Shown here in pieces: positions 1 to 9,377 of a stretch of DNA of 64,000 bases. The notes under the pieces are model-generated. The model saw only the letters and a list, made by a program, of their open reading frames with translations, did not search any database and had not been told where the DNA came from. The DNA is from Winogradskyella alexanderae (lineage in GTDB: Bacteria; Bacteroidota; Bacteroidia; Flavobacteriales; Flavobacteriaceae), in NCBI RefSeq assembly GCF_020166335.1, contig NZ_JAIUJR010000010.1, positions 1 to 64,000 on the forward strand, read 5' to 3'. A program made the position numbers and the translations under genes. How positions within the stretch are numbered: the first letter of the stretch is position 1; the number at the start of each line of letters is the position of its first letter.

Positions 1-51
1 GCCCGTTAGCGCCGATGGTACTGCTTTCTGTGGGAGAGTAGGTCGCCGCCT
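1..51 (+). rRNA. rrf: 5S ribosomal RNA, 3' end only
   Basis: The first 51 bases match the conserved 3' part of Bacteroidetes 5S rRNA: the segment GCGCCGATGGTACTGC followed by GTGGGAGAGTAGGTCGCCGCC. The 5' part lies outside the window, so this is the right end of an rRNA operon. A strong terminator follows directly. The exact 3' end is uncertain by a few bases. Confidence 0.9.
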
Positions 52-60
52 TTCTTTTGA

Positions 61-93
61 AAAGCCCCTTGCAAATAGCAAGGGGCTTTTTTT
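61..93 (+). terminator. Rho-independent terminator of the rRNA operon
   Basis: A stem of about 11 pairs (AAAGCCCCTTG with CAAGGGGCTTT, loop CAAATAG region) is followed by a T-run. It sits about ten bases after the 5S rRNA end, where an rRNA operon terminator is expected. Confidence 0.9.
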
Positions 94-268
94 ATGGTGC
101 TAAAACAGCCTTCCGCAACAGGTATTATTTAAACATATTTTTAATAGGTTTTGCTACAGAAATATTATTATACTTAGTATCAATAAGGTCTAGATTTTAC
201 TATCTTCGGCTTAATTTAGAATATAGATAATTCCTTTTATTTTATTTGACAGTATCAATTAAGTTTTA

Positions 269-2359
269 ATGAATAAAGCAATTTACATAACTTCAAATGA
301 TTCTGATAGTGGTAAATCAATTTTGACTATCGGAATAATGAATTCATTATTAAGGAGTAAACCGAGTGTTGGATATTTTAGACCGATTATTGACGATACA
401 ACACATAAGAGAGATAATCATATAAACACAGTACTAACCTACTTTTCAATAGATATTGGCTATGAAGATGCTTATGGTTATCCCATTTCGAAGCTCATTA
501 AGAAGTGGAACAATGACAAGAAAGAAGCTATTTTGAATACAATAATAAAAAAGTATAAAAAACTTGAAGAAAGATTTGATTTTGTTATTGTTGAGGGTAG
601 TGATTTTTCTGATCTTAGTTCGATAATAGAACTTGATTTAAATATACTTATAGCAAAAAACCTCGGAATACCAGTCATAATCATTTCAAGTGCCCTAGAT
701 AAACGACTTGATGATTTTGCTGACAACTTGCATCTCACCTATGATTCATTTATACAAAAAGATGTTAATGTCATTGCTACGGTCGCTAATAAAGTAGAAC
801 AGAATCAAGTTGATACTGTGAAAGAGAAAATGAAAGATCTCTTTCCAAAATCCGTCATTGCCAATGTAATCCCTATTTATCATAAGTTGAAAAATCCAAC
901 TATGAAGGAATTAGTGGATTATATGAATGCTGATATTTTATTTGGATCCGAATTACTGGATAGACCAACTGGTGAAATAGAAATAGGAGCTATGCAATTA
1001 CAGCACTTCTTAGAGTACTTGACAGAAGACGCAGTAATCGTTACACCTGCTGATCGTGAAGATATTCTTATGGGGACACTACAGGCGAATATTTCTACGA
1101 ATTACCCTAGTATAGCAGGAATAATTTTAAGTGGTAAAATGGAATTGTCAGGTTCTATAATTAGGCTTATTGATGGACTGGATAAGATAATTCCAATTGT
1201 CAGAGTAAAAGAACCAACGTTTAACATCGCATCCCAATTGGCTAATGTCAGATCTCATATCTATTCTACAAATACAGATAAAATTAAAATTTCTATTGAT
1301 GTGTTTGAACGTCACATTGACGTGGACAGATTGATGAAGCATTTAGAGTCTTTTGAAGTTAGTAAGATAATGACACCCCGAATGTTTCAGTATTATTTGG
1401 TGAAACGCGCAATGCAAGTCAGAAAACACATTGTGTTACCTGAAGGAAATGACGATAGGATTTTAATAGCGGCTTCTAAACTTCAAGAATTAGATATTAT
1501 TGATTTAACACTCTTAGGAGTTGAAACTAAGATAAAGGCTTCTGTTGAGCGATTGAATATACCTTTTGATTTTGATAAGGCTTCTATCATAAATCCCAAT
1601 GAATCTGAATATTTAGAAGATTTTACTAGTACACTCTATGAGTTAAGAAAACATAAAGGACTTAGTCCTGCTACGGCAGAAGATTTGATAAGGGACGTAT
1701 CTTACTTTGGTACGATGATGGTTTATAAAGGACTAGCCGACGGTATGGTGTCAGGAGCTATTCATACCACCCAGCATACCATTAGACCTGCACTTCAATT
1801 TATTAAAACCAAGCCTGGATTTTCTGTAGTATCATCAATATTTTTTATGTGTTTAGAAGATAGGGTTAGTGTTTTTGGCGATTGTGCAATTAATCCAAAT
1901 CCTACGGCCGAACAGCTAGCAGATATTGCTATAGCTTCTGCAGACTCTAGTATCGCATTTGGAATAGATGCCAAAGTAGCTATGCTATCTTATTCTTCAG
2001 GAGTCTCTGGGCAAGGAGAAGATGTAGATACGGTTAAAAGAGCCACAGCAATTGTGAGAGAAAAACGACCAGACCTGAAAGTGGAAGGTCCGATACAGTA
2101 CGATGCAGCTGTCGATCCTGAAGTAGGCAGAAAAAAATTACCATATTCAGAAGTTGCGGGTCAAGCAAGTGTATTAATTTTCCCTGATTTAAATACGGGT
2201 AATAATACCTATAAAGCAGTTCAAAGAGAGACGGGGGCTCTTGCAATAGGACCAATGTTACAAGGTCTTAACAAGCCAATTAATGATTTGAGCAGAGGCT
2301 GTACTGTAGATGATATATTTAACACAGTAATAATTACTGCAATTCAAGCACAAGATTAA
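269..2359 (+). CDS. pta: Phosphate acetyltransferase (two-domain Pta)
   Basis: Interconverts acetyl-CoA and acetyl phosphate in the cytoplasm; it works with AckA, encoded 10 bases downstream, for acetate overflow or acetate assimilation. At 696 residues it is the long form: an N-terminal BioD-like P-loop domain (DSDSGKS near residue 12), a middle DRTGG-type region, and a C-terminal PTA_PTB catalytic domain from about residue 375 with the motif GDCAINPNPTAEQLAD near 530. The length and domain order match E. coli-type Pta. The ATG at 269 has no competing upstream start. The 175 bases between the rRNA terminator and this gene are AT-rich; I see no convincing promoter match there. Confidence 0.96.
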   Translation: MNKAIYITSNDSDSGKSILTIGIMNSLLRSKPSVGYFRPIIDDTTHKRDNHINTVLTYFSIDIGYEDAYGYPISKLIKKWNNDKKEAILNTIIKKYKKLEERFDFVIVEGSDFSDLSSIIELDLNILIAKNLGIPVIIISSALDKRLDDFADNLHLTYDSFIQKDVNVIATVANKVEQNQVDTVKEKMKDLFPKSVIANVIPIYHKLKNPTMKELVDYMNADILFGSELLDRPTGEIEIGAMQLQHFLEYLTEDAVIVTPADREDILMGTLQANISTNYPSIAGIILSGKMELSGSIIRLIDGLDKIIPIVRVKEPTFNIASQLANVRSHIYSTNTDKIKISIDVFERHIDVDRLMKHLESFEVSKIMTPRMFQYYLVKRAMQVRKHIVLPEGNDDRILIAASKLQELDIIDLTLLGVETKIKASVERLNIPFDFDKASIINPNESEYLEDFTSTLYELRKHKGLSPATAEDLIRDVSYFGTMMVYKGLADGMVSGAIHTTQHTIRPALQFIKTKPGFSVVSSIFFMCLEDRVSVFGDCAINPNPTAEQLADIAIASADSSIAFGIDAKVAMLSYSSGVSGQGEDVDTVKRATAIVREKRPDLKVEGPIQYDAAVDPEVGRKKLPYSEVAGQASVLIFPDLNTGNNTYKAVQRETGALAIGPMLQGLNKPINDLSRGCTVDDIFNTVIITAIQAQD

Positions 2360-2369
2360 AACATTAATA

Positions 2370-3569
2370 ATGAAAATCTTAGTTCTAAATTCAGGGAGTT
2401 CGTCTGTAAAGTATCAATTATTTTTAATGCCTGAGCAAAAGGTTATTTGTTCTGGTGTTATAGATAGAATAGGTCAATTAGATTCTAGCATTAAGTTTAA
2501 TTCTACCGAATTTAAAATTGATGAACAAATTAAAATTGCCAATCATAAAGAAGCCCTAGATTATATTGTTAAATTGTTACTTGACCATAATAATGGTGTT
2601 ATAACTTCTGTCGAAGAAATTGACGCTGTTGGCCATAGAGTTGTTCATGGCGGTAATGATTTTAAAGATACAATAGAAATAAATAAGAACGTTAAGAATA
2701 CTATCGAGGAGTTGTCTGTTTTGGCACCCTTACATAATCCACCAAACTTAAAAGGAATTAGTGTTGCCGAGGCCGCATTTTCTAAGGCAAAACAAGTAGC
2801 AGTTTTTGACACTGCATTTCATCAAACAATACCTGAGGTAGCCCATAAATATGCAATTCCAAATGTATTTTTTGATGACCATAAGATTCGTCTCTATGGA
2901 TTTCATGGAACAAGCCATAAATATGTCTCTGAAAAAGCCGTAAACTTTTTAGGAAAAAAGAACTCGAAAATCATTTCAATTCACCTTGGTAATGGGTGTA
3001 GCATTACAGCTATTAAAAATGGAAGAAGTATAGATCACAGTTTAGGTTTTGCCCCTGTTAACGGTTTAATAATGGGTACGCGATCCGGTGATATAGATCA
3101 CTCATTAATATTTTATTTGGTAAATACTTTAGGTTATAATCTAGACGAAGTAGATAATATTTTACAAAGGGAAAGCGGAATGCTAGGTTTAACAGGTTTT
3201 AGTGATCTGAGAGATATTGAATCTGAAGCTGAAAAAGGAGATAAAGCGTGTAAAGTTGCTTTAGCCATGAATGCTTATAGAATCAAAAAGTATATTGGTG
3301 GCTATATTGCTTCCATGAATGGTTTAGATTGTTTAATATTTACGGCAGGAATTGGAGAAAACTCTGCAATGATACGAGAATTAGTTTGTTCTGATATGGA
3401 AACTTTTGGTATAAAACTAGATATTGAAAAGAACAGAGCAAAGACATCAGGTATTCGGGATATTAGTCACATTGAAGCACAAGTTAGAATATTGGTAATA
3501 CCAACAAACGAAGAGCTCGAAATCGCAATGCAGACCTATAAACTTATAAAGAATAAAAGCCAAGTGTAG
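2370..3569 (+). CDS. ackA: Acetate kinase
   Basis: Transfers phosphate between acetyl phosphate and ADP, making ATP and acetate (or the reverse). The 399-residue length is normal for the family. The ASKHA-fold signatures are visible: LVLNSGSSSVKYQ at the N-terminus, FHGTSHKYVS near residue 175, HLGNGCSITAI near 205 and FTAGIGENS near 328. It follows pta by 10 bases and must be co-transcribed with it. The gene ends 38 bases before a convergent acyl-CoA dehydrogenase gene; no obvious terminator hairpin lies between them. Confidence 0.97.
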   Translation: MKILVLNSGSSSVKYQLFLMPEQKVICSGVIDRIGQLDSSIKFNSTEFKIDEQIKIANHKEALDYIVKLLLDHNNGVITSVEEIDAVGHRVVHGGNDFKDTIEINKNVKNTIEELSVLAPLHNPPNLKGISVAEAAFSKAKQVAVFDTAFHQTIPEVAHKYAIPNVFFDDHKIRLYGFHGTSHKYVSEKAVNFLGKKNSKIISIHLGNGCSITAIKNGRSIDHSLGFAPVNGLIMGTRSGDIDHSLIFYLVNTLGYNLDEVDNILQRESGMLGLTGFSDLRDIESEAEKGDKACKVALAMNAYRIKKYIGGYIASMNGLDCLIFTAGIGENSAMIRELVCSDMETFGIKLDIEKNRAKTSGIRDISHIEAQVRILVIPTNEELEIAMQTYKLIKNKSQV

Positions 3570-3607
3570 GTAGGAACTTGACTTTCTTATTGTTGTGCTA
3601 ATACAAT

Positions 3608-4750
3608 TTATCCTTTAATTACACCCCTAGAGATTACAATTTTTTGTATCTCTGAAGTCCCTTCATAAATCTGTGTAATTTTTGCATCACGCATTAGTCG
3701 TTCTACATGATATTCTTTTACAAAACCATTACCACCGTGTATCTGAACAGCTTCAACAGTTTGCTCCATAGCAACTTTTGATGCATACAATTTTGCCATT
3801 GCACTTGACATATCATGATTTAATCCTTGATCTTTTTCCCAAGCTGCTTTCATTACTAAATGACGTGCAGCTTCAATCTCAGTATACATGTCAGCCAGCT
3901 TAAATGCTACAGCTTGGTGATTGCAAATTTCAGTACCAAATGCCTTCCTTACCTTAGAATATTCTAATGCCAATTCATAAGCTCCAGAAGCAATTCCTAA
4001 AGCTTGGGCCGCGATACCTATACGACCACCAGAAAGTGTTTTCATGGCAAACTTAAATCCAAAACCGTCTTCACCAATCCTATTTTCTTTTGGTACTTTA
4101 ACATCATTAAACTGAAGCGTATGTGTATCACTACCACGTATACCTAATTTATCTTCTTTAGGACCAATATCAAAACCCGGAGTACCTTTCTCTACTATAA
4201 ATGCATTAATACCTCTGTGCCCTTTTTCTCTATCAGTCTGAGCAATTACCAAATAAACATCAGATCTACCACCATTTGTAATCCAGTTTTTAGTGCCGTT
4301 AATTACATAATGATCACCCTTGTCTATTGCAGTTGTTTTTTGAGATGTTGCGTCACTACCTGCTTCTGGTTCACTAAGACAAAACGCACCAACATACTCA
4401 CCAGTCGCCAGCTTAGTCAAATACTTTTGCTTTTGTTCTTCAGTGCCATATTTCTCAATACCATAACAGACCAAAGAATTATTGACCGATACAATAACAG
4501 AAGCAGAAGCATCAATTTTTGAAAGTTCTTCCATAATCAACACGTAGGAAATTGTATCCATACCGCTACCACCATATTTTGGATCTACCATTATTCCCAT
4601 AAATCCAAGTTCTCCCATTTTCTTTACCAACTCATCAGGGAATACTTGGTTTTCATCTCTTTCAATAACTCCTGGTAGTAATTCTGTGCGCGCAAAATCT
4701 CTTGCCGCCTCACGTATCATCAAATGCTCTTCGGTTAAGCTAAAGTCCAT
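3608..4750 (-). CDS. Acyl-CoA dehydrogenase (short-chain/butyryl type)
   Basis: FAD-dependent alpha,beta-dehydrogenation of acyl-CoA in fatty-acid or branched-chain amino-acid breakdown. The 380 residues show the standard acyl-CoA dehydrogenase layout: helical N-terminal domain, middle beta domain with CLSEPEAGSDA near residue 123, and C-terminal helical domain. The probable catalytic glutamate lies in YEGTSEIQ near residue 365, the position used by short-chain enzymes; RKAFG precedes the FAD contacts. Substrate chain length cannot be settled from sequence alone. It is a single leftward gene, divergent from anmK and convergent with ackA. Confidence 0.93.
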   Translation of the reverse strand: MDFSLTEEHLMIREAARDFARTELLPGVIERDENQVFPDELVKKMGELGFMGIMVDPKYGGSGMDTISYVLIMEELSKIDASASVIVSVNNSLVCYGIEKYGTEEQKQKYLTKLATGEYVGAFCLSEPEAGSDATSQKTTAIDKGDHYVINGTKNWITNGGRSDVYLVIAQTDREKGHRGINAFIVEKGTPGFDIGPKEDKLGIRGSDTHTLQFNDVKVPKENRIGEDGFGFKFAMKTLSGGRIGIAAQALGIASGAYELALEYSKVRKAFGTEICNHQAVAFKLADMYTEIEAARHLVMKAAWEKDQGLNHDMSSAMAKLYASKVAMEQTVEAVQIHGGNGFVKEYHVERLMRDAKITQIYEGTSEIQKIVISRGVIKG

Positions 4751-4841
4751 ATGTTTAAATGATTAATAATTTGATAAAAATTTGGTGCAAAGATAATTGA
4801 TATTTGCTGTATTTTCAATAACTAATACTAATTTTACTAAT

Positions 4842-5915
4842 ATGATAAATTCGTCTTATAATGTTATTGGTGTTATGTCGGGAACCTCCTTGGATGGCAT
4901 AGATTTAGCCTATGTGAAATTCGAGTTCTCTAATTCATGGAATTTTGAAATAAAACATTGTGAGACAGTTTCGTATTCAAAACAATGGGTAAACAAACTC
5001 AAATCATTAATTGATTTGTCTGAAGATGAATTAAACAAAATAGATAGTTCGTATACAAAATATTTGGGTTTTACTATTAAAGATTTTATTGCAAGAAATA
5101 ATTTAGTTGGTATCGATTTTGTGTCATCACACGGACATACGGCACTTCATAAGCCAGATCAAGGTCTAACATATCAAATTGGAAACAATCAAGAACTGGC
5201 CGATATAATAGGGAATAAAATAATTTGTGACTTTAGAACTCAAGACGTAACATTGGGAGGTCAAGGTGCACCTTTAGTTCCTATTGGTGACAAGCTGTTG
5301 TTTGGAGTTTTTGATTATTGTTTAAATCTTGGTGGCTTTGCGAATATTTCCTTTCAGCAAAACAATCAAAGAATAGCGTTTGACATTTGTCCGGTAAATA
5401 TTGTCCTTAACCACATAGTTTCAAAAATTGGATTAGACTATGACAAAAACGGAGAGTTGGCTTCTAGTGGAAAGGTCAACAGCCAACTACTGAGCGAGTT
5501 AAATAATTTACCTTTTTATAATCTAACTTTTCCGAAATCCCTAGGTTTAGAGTGGGTAAAACAAGAAGTCTTTCCATTGATCAAAAGTCATATCCTAAGA
5601 ATTGAAGATGTACAGTGTACTCTAGTAGAGCACATTGCAATTCAAATTTCAGACATAATTAATGTTCGTGACAGAAAAGTTTTAGTTACTGGAGGAGGTG
5701 CTTATAATACTTACTTAATCTCAAGAATTAAGCATTATGTTCCTGCTCAGATTATAATACCAGAAAACAATCTTGTTGAGTTTAAGGAAGCATTAATATT
5801 TGCCTTTTTAGGTGTTTTAAAAGCCAGAAATGAAGCCAATTGTCTCGCAAGTGTTACTGGTGCAAAAAGGGATCATTCGTCTGGTAGGATATTGTATCCA
5901 AAACCTCAAATTTAA
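4842..5915 (+). CDS. anmK: Anhydro-N-acetylmuramic acid kinase
   Basis: Phosphorylates 1,6-anhydro-MurNAc with ring opening, giving MurNAc-6-phosphate in peptidoglycan recycling. The N-terminal signature VIGVMSGTSLDGIDLAYV is diagnostic of the AnmK family, and VTGGGAYN near residue 285 is the second ATP-site motif. I start at the ATG at 4842 (357 residues) rather than at 4797, because the extra 15 residues are not AnmK-like and the signature then lies at its usual place near the N-terminus. Together with mpl at 59144, the window shows two separate parts of a cell-wall recycling capacity. Confidence 0.93.
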   Translation: MINSSYNVIGVMSGTSLDGIDLAYVKFEFSNSWNFEIKHCETVSYSKQWVNKLKSLIDLSEDELNKIDSSYTKYLGFTIKDFIARNNLVGIDFVSSHGHTALHKPDQGLTYQIGNNQELADIIGNKIICDFRTQDVTLGGQGAPLVPIGDKLLFGVFDYCLNLGGFANISFQQNNQRIAFDICPVNIVLNHIVSKIGLDYDKNGELASSGKVNSQLLSELNNLPFYNLTFPKSLGLEWVKQEVFPLIKSHILRIEDVQCTLVEHIAIQISDIINVRDRKVLVTGGGAYNTYLISRIKHYVPAQIIIPENNLVEFKEALIFAFLGVLKARNEANCLASVTGAKRDHSSGRILYPKPQI

Positions 5916-5948
5916 TTTTTATTTCACTCGATAGCTTTTATTGTTTTT

Positions 5949-5956
5949 TATATTTG
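5949..5956 (+). promoter_or_regulatory. Promoter -7 element before the amino-acid dehydrogenase gene
   Basis: TATATTTG is a perfect match to the Bacteroidetes -7 consensus TAnnTTTG. A TTG at the -33 position is not clear (TCG at 5928-5930). The element overlaps the TTG at 5954, so that codon cannot be the translation start if this promoter is used. Confidence 0.5.
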
Positions 5957-5980
5957 TTACATCTAAACAAATCAATCAAT

Positions 5981-7210
5981 TTGATAAAGGAATTACTTCA
6001 GAAATACGAAAATAAAGCACCTGAAATCGTATTTCATTGGAATGATCCAGAAACCGATGCAGAAGGTTGGGTCGTAATTAACTCCTTACGAGGAGGAGCT
6101 GCGGGAGGTGGTACACGCATGCGGAAGGGGTTGGATATGAACGAAGTGTTGTCCCTAGCTAAAACCATGGAAGTAAAGTTTACAGTTTCAGGTCCTTCAA
6201 TTGGCGGTGCAAAATCTGGAATTAATTTTGATCCAAAAGATCCTAGAAAAAAGGGGGTTTTAGAACGTTGGTATCAAGCCGTATCACCATTGCTCAAGAG
6301 TTATTATGGAACAGGAGGCGATTTAAATGTTGATGAAATAAACGAAGTAATTCCAATAACTGAAGAAAGCGGTGTTTGGCATCCTCAGGAAGGTGTTTTT
6401 GAGGGCCATTTTAAGCCAACTCAAGCAGATAAAATAAATAGAATTGGACAGTTAAGGTATGGCGTAATTAAGGTTATTGAAAACCCAAATTATTCACCTG
6501 ATGTATCACGAAAGTACACTGTTGCTGACATGATTACTGGTTATGGTGTGGCAATAGCAGCAAAGCATTTCTACGAGTTAAATGAGGAGTCAATAAAAGG
6601 AAAGCGGGTAGTTGTGCAAGGATTTGGAAATGTTGGCGCGGCTGCAGCATTTTATTTTGCTCAGATGGGAGCTAAGATAGTTGGTATTATTGATAGGCCA
6701 GGTGGTTTAATCAAACCTGACGGGTTTACGCTTCAAGAAATAACGCAACTTTTTCTTAATAAAACAGGTAATTTTTTGGTTGCAGAAAATTTAATACCTT
6801 TTAATGAAATTAATAGCTTAATATGGTCGTTAAAGGCAGAAGTTTTTGCTCCATGTGCTGCCTCAAGGTTAATAACCAAAGAGCAGGTTGACCAAATGAT
6901 TAATACAGGACTTGAAGTAATAACATGTGGCGCAAATGTACCTTTTGCTGATAAAGAAATTTTCTTCGGTCCTATTATGGAATATACCGACAAAAGAGTA
7001 AGTTTAATACCAGATTTCATATCTAATTGCGGAATGGCAAGGGTTTTTGCTTATTTTATGGAACGAAGAGTACAAATGACAGACCAAGCAATATTTAAAG
7101 ATACCTCTCGAGTAATAAAAAAGGCCCTCAAAGAGGTAAAAAAGAAAAACTCCGGTAGAGTTGAAATAAGCAAAACAGCCTTCGAAATAGCATTAAGGCA
7201 ATTAATATAA
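5981..7210 (+). CDS. Glu/Leu/Phe/Val (GLFV) family amino-acid dehydrogenase
   Basis: NAD(P)-dependent oxidative deamination of an amino acid. The substrate-domain motif GPSIGGAKSG holds the lysine typical of the family, TGGDLNVDE follows about 45 residues later, and a Rossmann motif VVVQGFGNVGAAAA lies near residue 220. Features such as the GGAKSG loop resemble leucine/phenylalanine dehydrogenases, but substrate cannot be assigned. No ATG occurs near the expected N-terminus. The reading frame is open from TTG 5954, but that codon lies inside a promoter element, so I use TTG 5981, which gives about 410 residues and a family-like start. nhaD follows 12 bases after the stop. Confidence 0.9.
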   Translation: MIKELLQKYENKAPEIVFHWNDPETDAEGWVVINSLRGGAAGGGTRMRKGLDMNEVLSLAKTMEVKFTVSGPSIGGAKSGINFDPKDPRKKGVLERWYQAVSPLLKSYYGTGGDLNVDEINEVIPITEESGVWHPQEGVFEGHFKPTQADKINRIGQLRYGVIKVIENPNYSPDVSRKYTVADMITGYGVAIAAKHFYELNEESIKGKRVVVQGFGNVGAAAAFYFAQMGAKIVGIIDRPGGLIKPDGFTLQEITQLFLNKTGNFLVAENLIPFNEINSLIWSLKAEVFAPCAASRLITKEQVDQMINTGLEVITCGANVPFADKEIFFGPIMEYTDKRVSLIPDFISNCGMARVFAYFMERRVQMTDQAIFKDTSRVIKKALKEVKKKNSGRVEISKTAFEIALRQLI

Positions 7211-7222
7211 ATATCCCTTAGT

Positions 7223-8617
7223 ATGGAAACCGTAATAATTCTTGTTTTTATAGGTGGCTATTTGGCCATAACATTAGAGCATAGCATCAAAATTGATAAG
7301 TTAATTCCTGCATTGGTAATGATGGCTATTAGTTGGGCTTTAATATCATTGGGCATTGATGATTTTTCTCAATGGTTTGATTCTACAAAGCACAACCTAA
7401 TGGAAAATTTTGGAGTATTAGGGCATGAAGAGAAGATGCATCTTATGGAGGAGACATTACTTCATCATTTGGGTAAAACTGCCGAAATTCTGGTATTTCT
7501 TCTTGGCGCGATGACCATTGTAGAAATTATTGATTATTTCGATGGGTTTTCTACGATCAAATCTGCCGTAAATTTCAACAGTCGAAAAAAATTACTTTGG
7601 ATGTTTGCCGTTCTGGCGTTTCTACTCTCTGCCATAATTGATAATTTAACTGCTACTATTGTTCTCATATCTATACTTCAAAAAATTGTCAAAGACCGAA
7701 ACATACGAATTTGGTTTGCTGGTCTTATTATAATTGCTGCAAACGCAGGAGGTGCTTGGTCGCCAATAGGCGATGTAACAACTACGATGCTTTGGATTGG
7801 AGATAAGGTGTCTACAGGTAAGTTATTTATCTACTTATTCATTCCGTCCTTATTGTGTATGGTTGTGCCAACATTTATTGCATCCTTGCTTCCTACTTTT
7901 AAGGGGGAATTAGAACTTCAAGCAGATGATAATAAACCGAAAAATAGATATAGCTCAACCATGCTATTTTTAGGATTAGGGGCAATTGTATTTGTTCCGG
8001 TATTTAAGGTTATTACGCACCTACCACCATACGTTGGCATGATGTTGTCTTTAGGTGTTGTTGCAGTTTTCGCTGAGATTTACAGTAATTCAAAATTTGC
8101 TATGTCAACGGCTCATATTGATGATCATCATCTCGAACATTCAAGTCATAGTCCTGTTCATTATTCCTTGTCAAAAATAGAATTACCTAGTATTCTATTT
8201 TTCTTAGGTATTTTAATGGCCGTTGCTGCATTAGAATCTTTAGGCATTTTATTTGGATTTGCCGATGGACTTAAAGAAAATATAGGCTTAATCGGAACTG
8301 AGCCAACAGGTACTGTGGTATCGGATTTAGTTGTTCTTTTGCTTGGGGTAGGTTCTGCGGTAATAGATAATGTTCCGCTAGTCGCCGCAAGTTTGGGCAT
8401 GTTTTCAGAACCATTGGATAATCAATTATGGCATTTTATTGCATATTCTGCTGGTACTGGCGGAAGTATGTTAATAATTGGCTCAGCTGCAGGTGTTGTG
8501 GCCATGGGAATGGAGAAAATAGACTTCTTCTGGTACCTTAAGAAAATATCATGGCTCGCTTTGGTTGGATTTATTGCCGGAGCAATTGCCTTTATGGCTA
8601 CAAGAGCAATTTTCTAA
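7223..8617 (+). CDS. nhaD: NhaD-type sodium/proton antiporter
   Basis: Inner-membrane Na+/H+ antiporter of the ion transporter superfamily, probably important for salt tolerance and pH homeostasis. The 464 residues form about a dozen hydrophobic segments. Family hallmarks include the paired segments AIIDNLTATIVLISIL near residue 132 and SAVIDNVPLVAA near 380, whose Asn-Asp polar breaks recur in the two halves, and NAGGAWSPIGDVTTTMLW near 175. A His-rich loop (HIDDHHLEHSSH) near residue 300 faces one side of the membrane and might sense pH or bind metal; that is inference. It is the second gene in a run from the GLFV dehydrogenase to folC. Confidence 0.92.
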   Translation: METVIILVFIGGYLAITLEHSIKIDKLIPALVMMAISWALISLGIDDFSQWFDSTKHNLMENFGVLGHEEKMHLMEETLLHHLGKTAEILVFLLGAMTIVEIIDYFDGFSTIKSAVNFNSRKKLLWMFAVLAFLLSAIIDNLTATIVLISILQKIVKDRNIRIWFAGLIIIAANAGGAWSPIGDVTTTMLWIGDKVSTGKLFIYLFIPSLLCMVVPTFIASLLPTFKGELELQADDNKPKNRYSSTMLFLGLGAIVFVPVFKVITHLPPYVGMMLSLGVVAVFAEIYSNSKFAMSTAHIDDHHLEHSSHSPVHYSLSKIELPSILFFLGILMAVAALESLGILFGFADGLKENIGLIGTEPTGTVVSDLVVLLLGVGSAVIDNVPLVAASLGMFSEPLDNQLWHFIAYSAGTGGSMLIIGSAAGVVAMGMEKIDFFWYLKKISWLALVGFIAGAIAFMATRAIF

Positions 8618-8670
8618 TATACTTAAGTATAAAACTTAACGTTATTACTTACAAGAACTTTAAAACTTAA
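8618..8670 (+). repeat. Palindrome and direct repeats between nhaD and exbB
   Basis: A perfect 14-base palindrome TATACTTAAGTATA (8618-8631) follows the nhaD stop codon directly. TAAAACTTAA occurs twice in the same orientation (8630-8639 and 8661-8670). There is no T-run after the palindrome, so it is not a normal terminator. A protein-binding site or partial transcript-end hairpin is possible. Confidence 0.5.
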
Positions 8671-8680
8671 ATTTTATCAT

Positions 8681-9376
8681 ATGATATTACTGAGTAATAT
8701 TCAAGATAACACTGAACCGTTAGTTGACGGCGAATCAGTGGAAAAAACCCTTTCAATCATAGAACTTATTACTAGTGGAGGTACCTCTGGAATGGTGATA
8801 ATTCTCATATTATTCCTATTGCTAATTGTCGCGACATACATTTATTTTGAACGCATTTTTGCAATTAAAGCCGCTTCAAAAGTAGATTCAAATTTCATGA
8901 ATCAAATTAAAGATCATGTTAGTAATGGAAAAATTGATTCGGCACAGCTACTTTGTGCTCAAGTTAACTCGCCTGTATCCCGCCTTATTTCAAAAGGTAT
9001 AACTAGAATTGGAAAGCCGTTGGAAGACATCAATACTGCTATTGAAAATGCAGGAAGACTTGAGATATATAGTTTGGAGCGAAACGTAAGTGTGCTAGCA
9101 ACAATATCTGGTGTAGCACCAATGATTGGGTTTTTAGGTACTGTAATAGGTATGATTTTATCAATTTTTGAACTTGCCAATGCTGGAGGAACCATTCAAA
9201 TGGATGTTTTAGCAAGCGGTTTGTATACTGCGATGACAACGACAGTTGGCGGACTTATAGTGGGTATAATTGCATATGTAGCATATAATCATATCGTTGT
9301 AAAAACGAACAAGGTAGTTTACCAAATGGAAGCAAACTCTGTTGAATTTTTAGACCACTTAAACGAACCAATCTAA
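8681..9376 (+). CDS. exbB: MotA/TolQ/ExbB proton channel protein
   Basis: Inner-membrane proton channel that energises TonB. The 231-residue protein has a first membrane segment near residues 33-55 and two more in the conserved C-terminal half, where SVLATISGVAPMIGFLGTVIGM (residues about 136-157) and the AMTTTVGGLIVGIIAYVAYN segment give the ExbB/TolQ signature. exbD begins two bases after its stop and a TonB gene follows, so the complex is ExbB-ExbD-TonB rather than a Tol or flagellar motor system. It powers outer-membrane SusC/FecA-type receptors, which are not in this window. Confidence 0.94.
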   Translation: MILLSNIQDNTEPLVDGESVEKTLSIIELITSGGTSGMVIILILFLLLIVATYIYFERIFAIKAASKVDSNFMNQIKDHVSNGKIDSAQLLCAQVNSPVSRLISKGITRIGKPLEDINTAIENAGRLEIYSLERNVSVLATISGVAPMIGFLGTVIGMILSIFELANAGGTIQMDVLASGLYTAMTTTVGGLIVGIIAYVAYNHIVVKTNKVVYQMEANSVEFLDHLNEPI

Positions 9377-9377
9377 T

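Noticed and set aside
478-738. Many antisense reading frames of 60-100 codons, for example inside pta, gcvP and porU
   Set aside because: They lie opposite well-recognised genes, have no family similarity that I recognise and no promoter, so they are shadows of the real genes.
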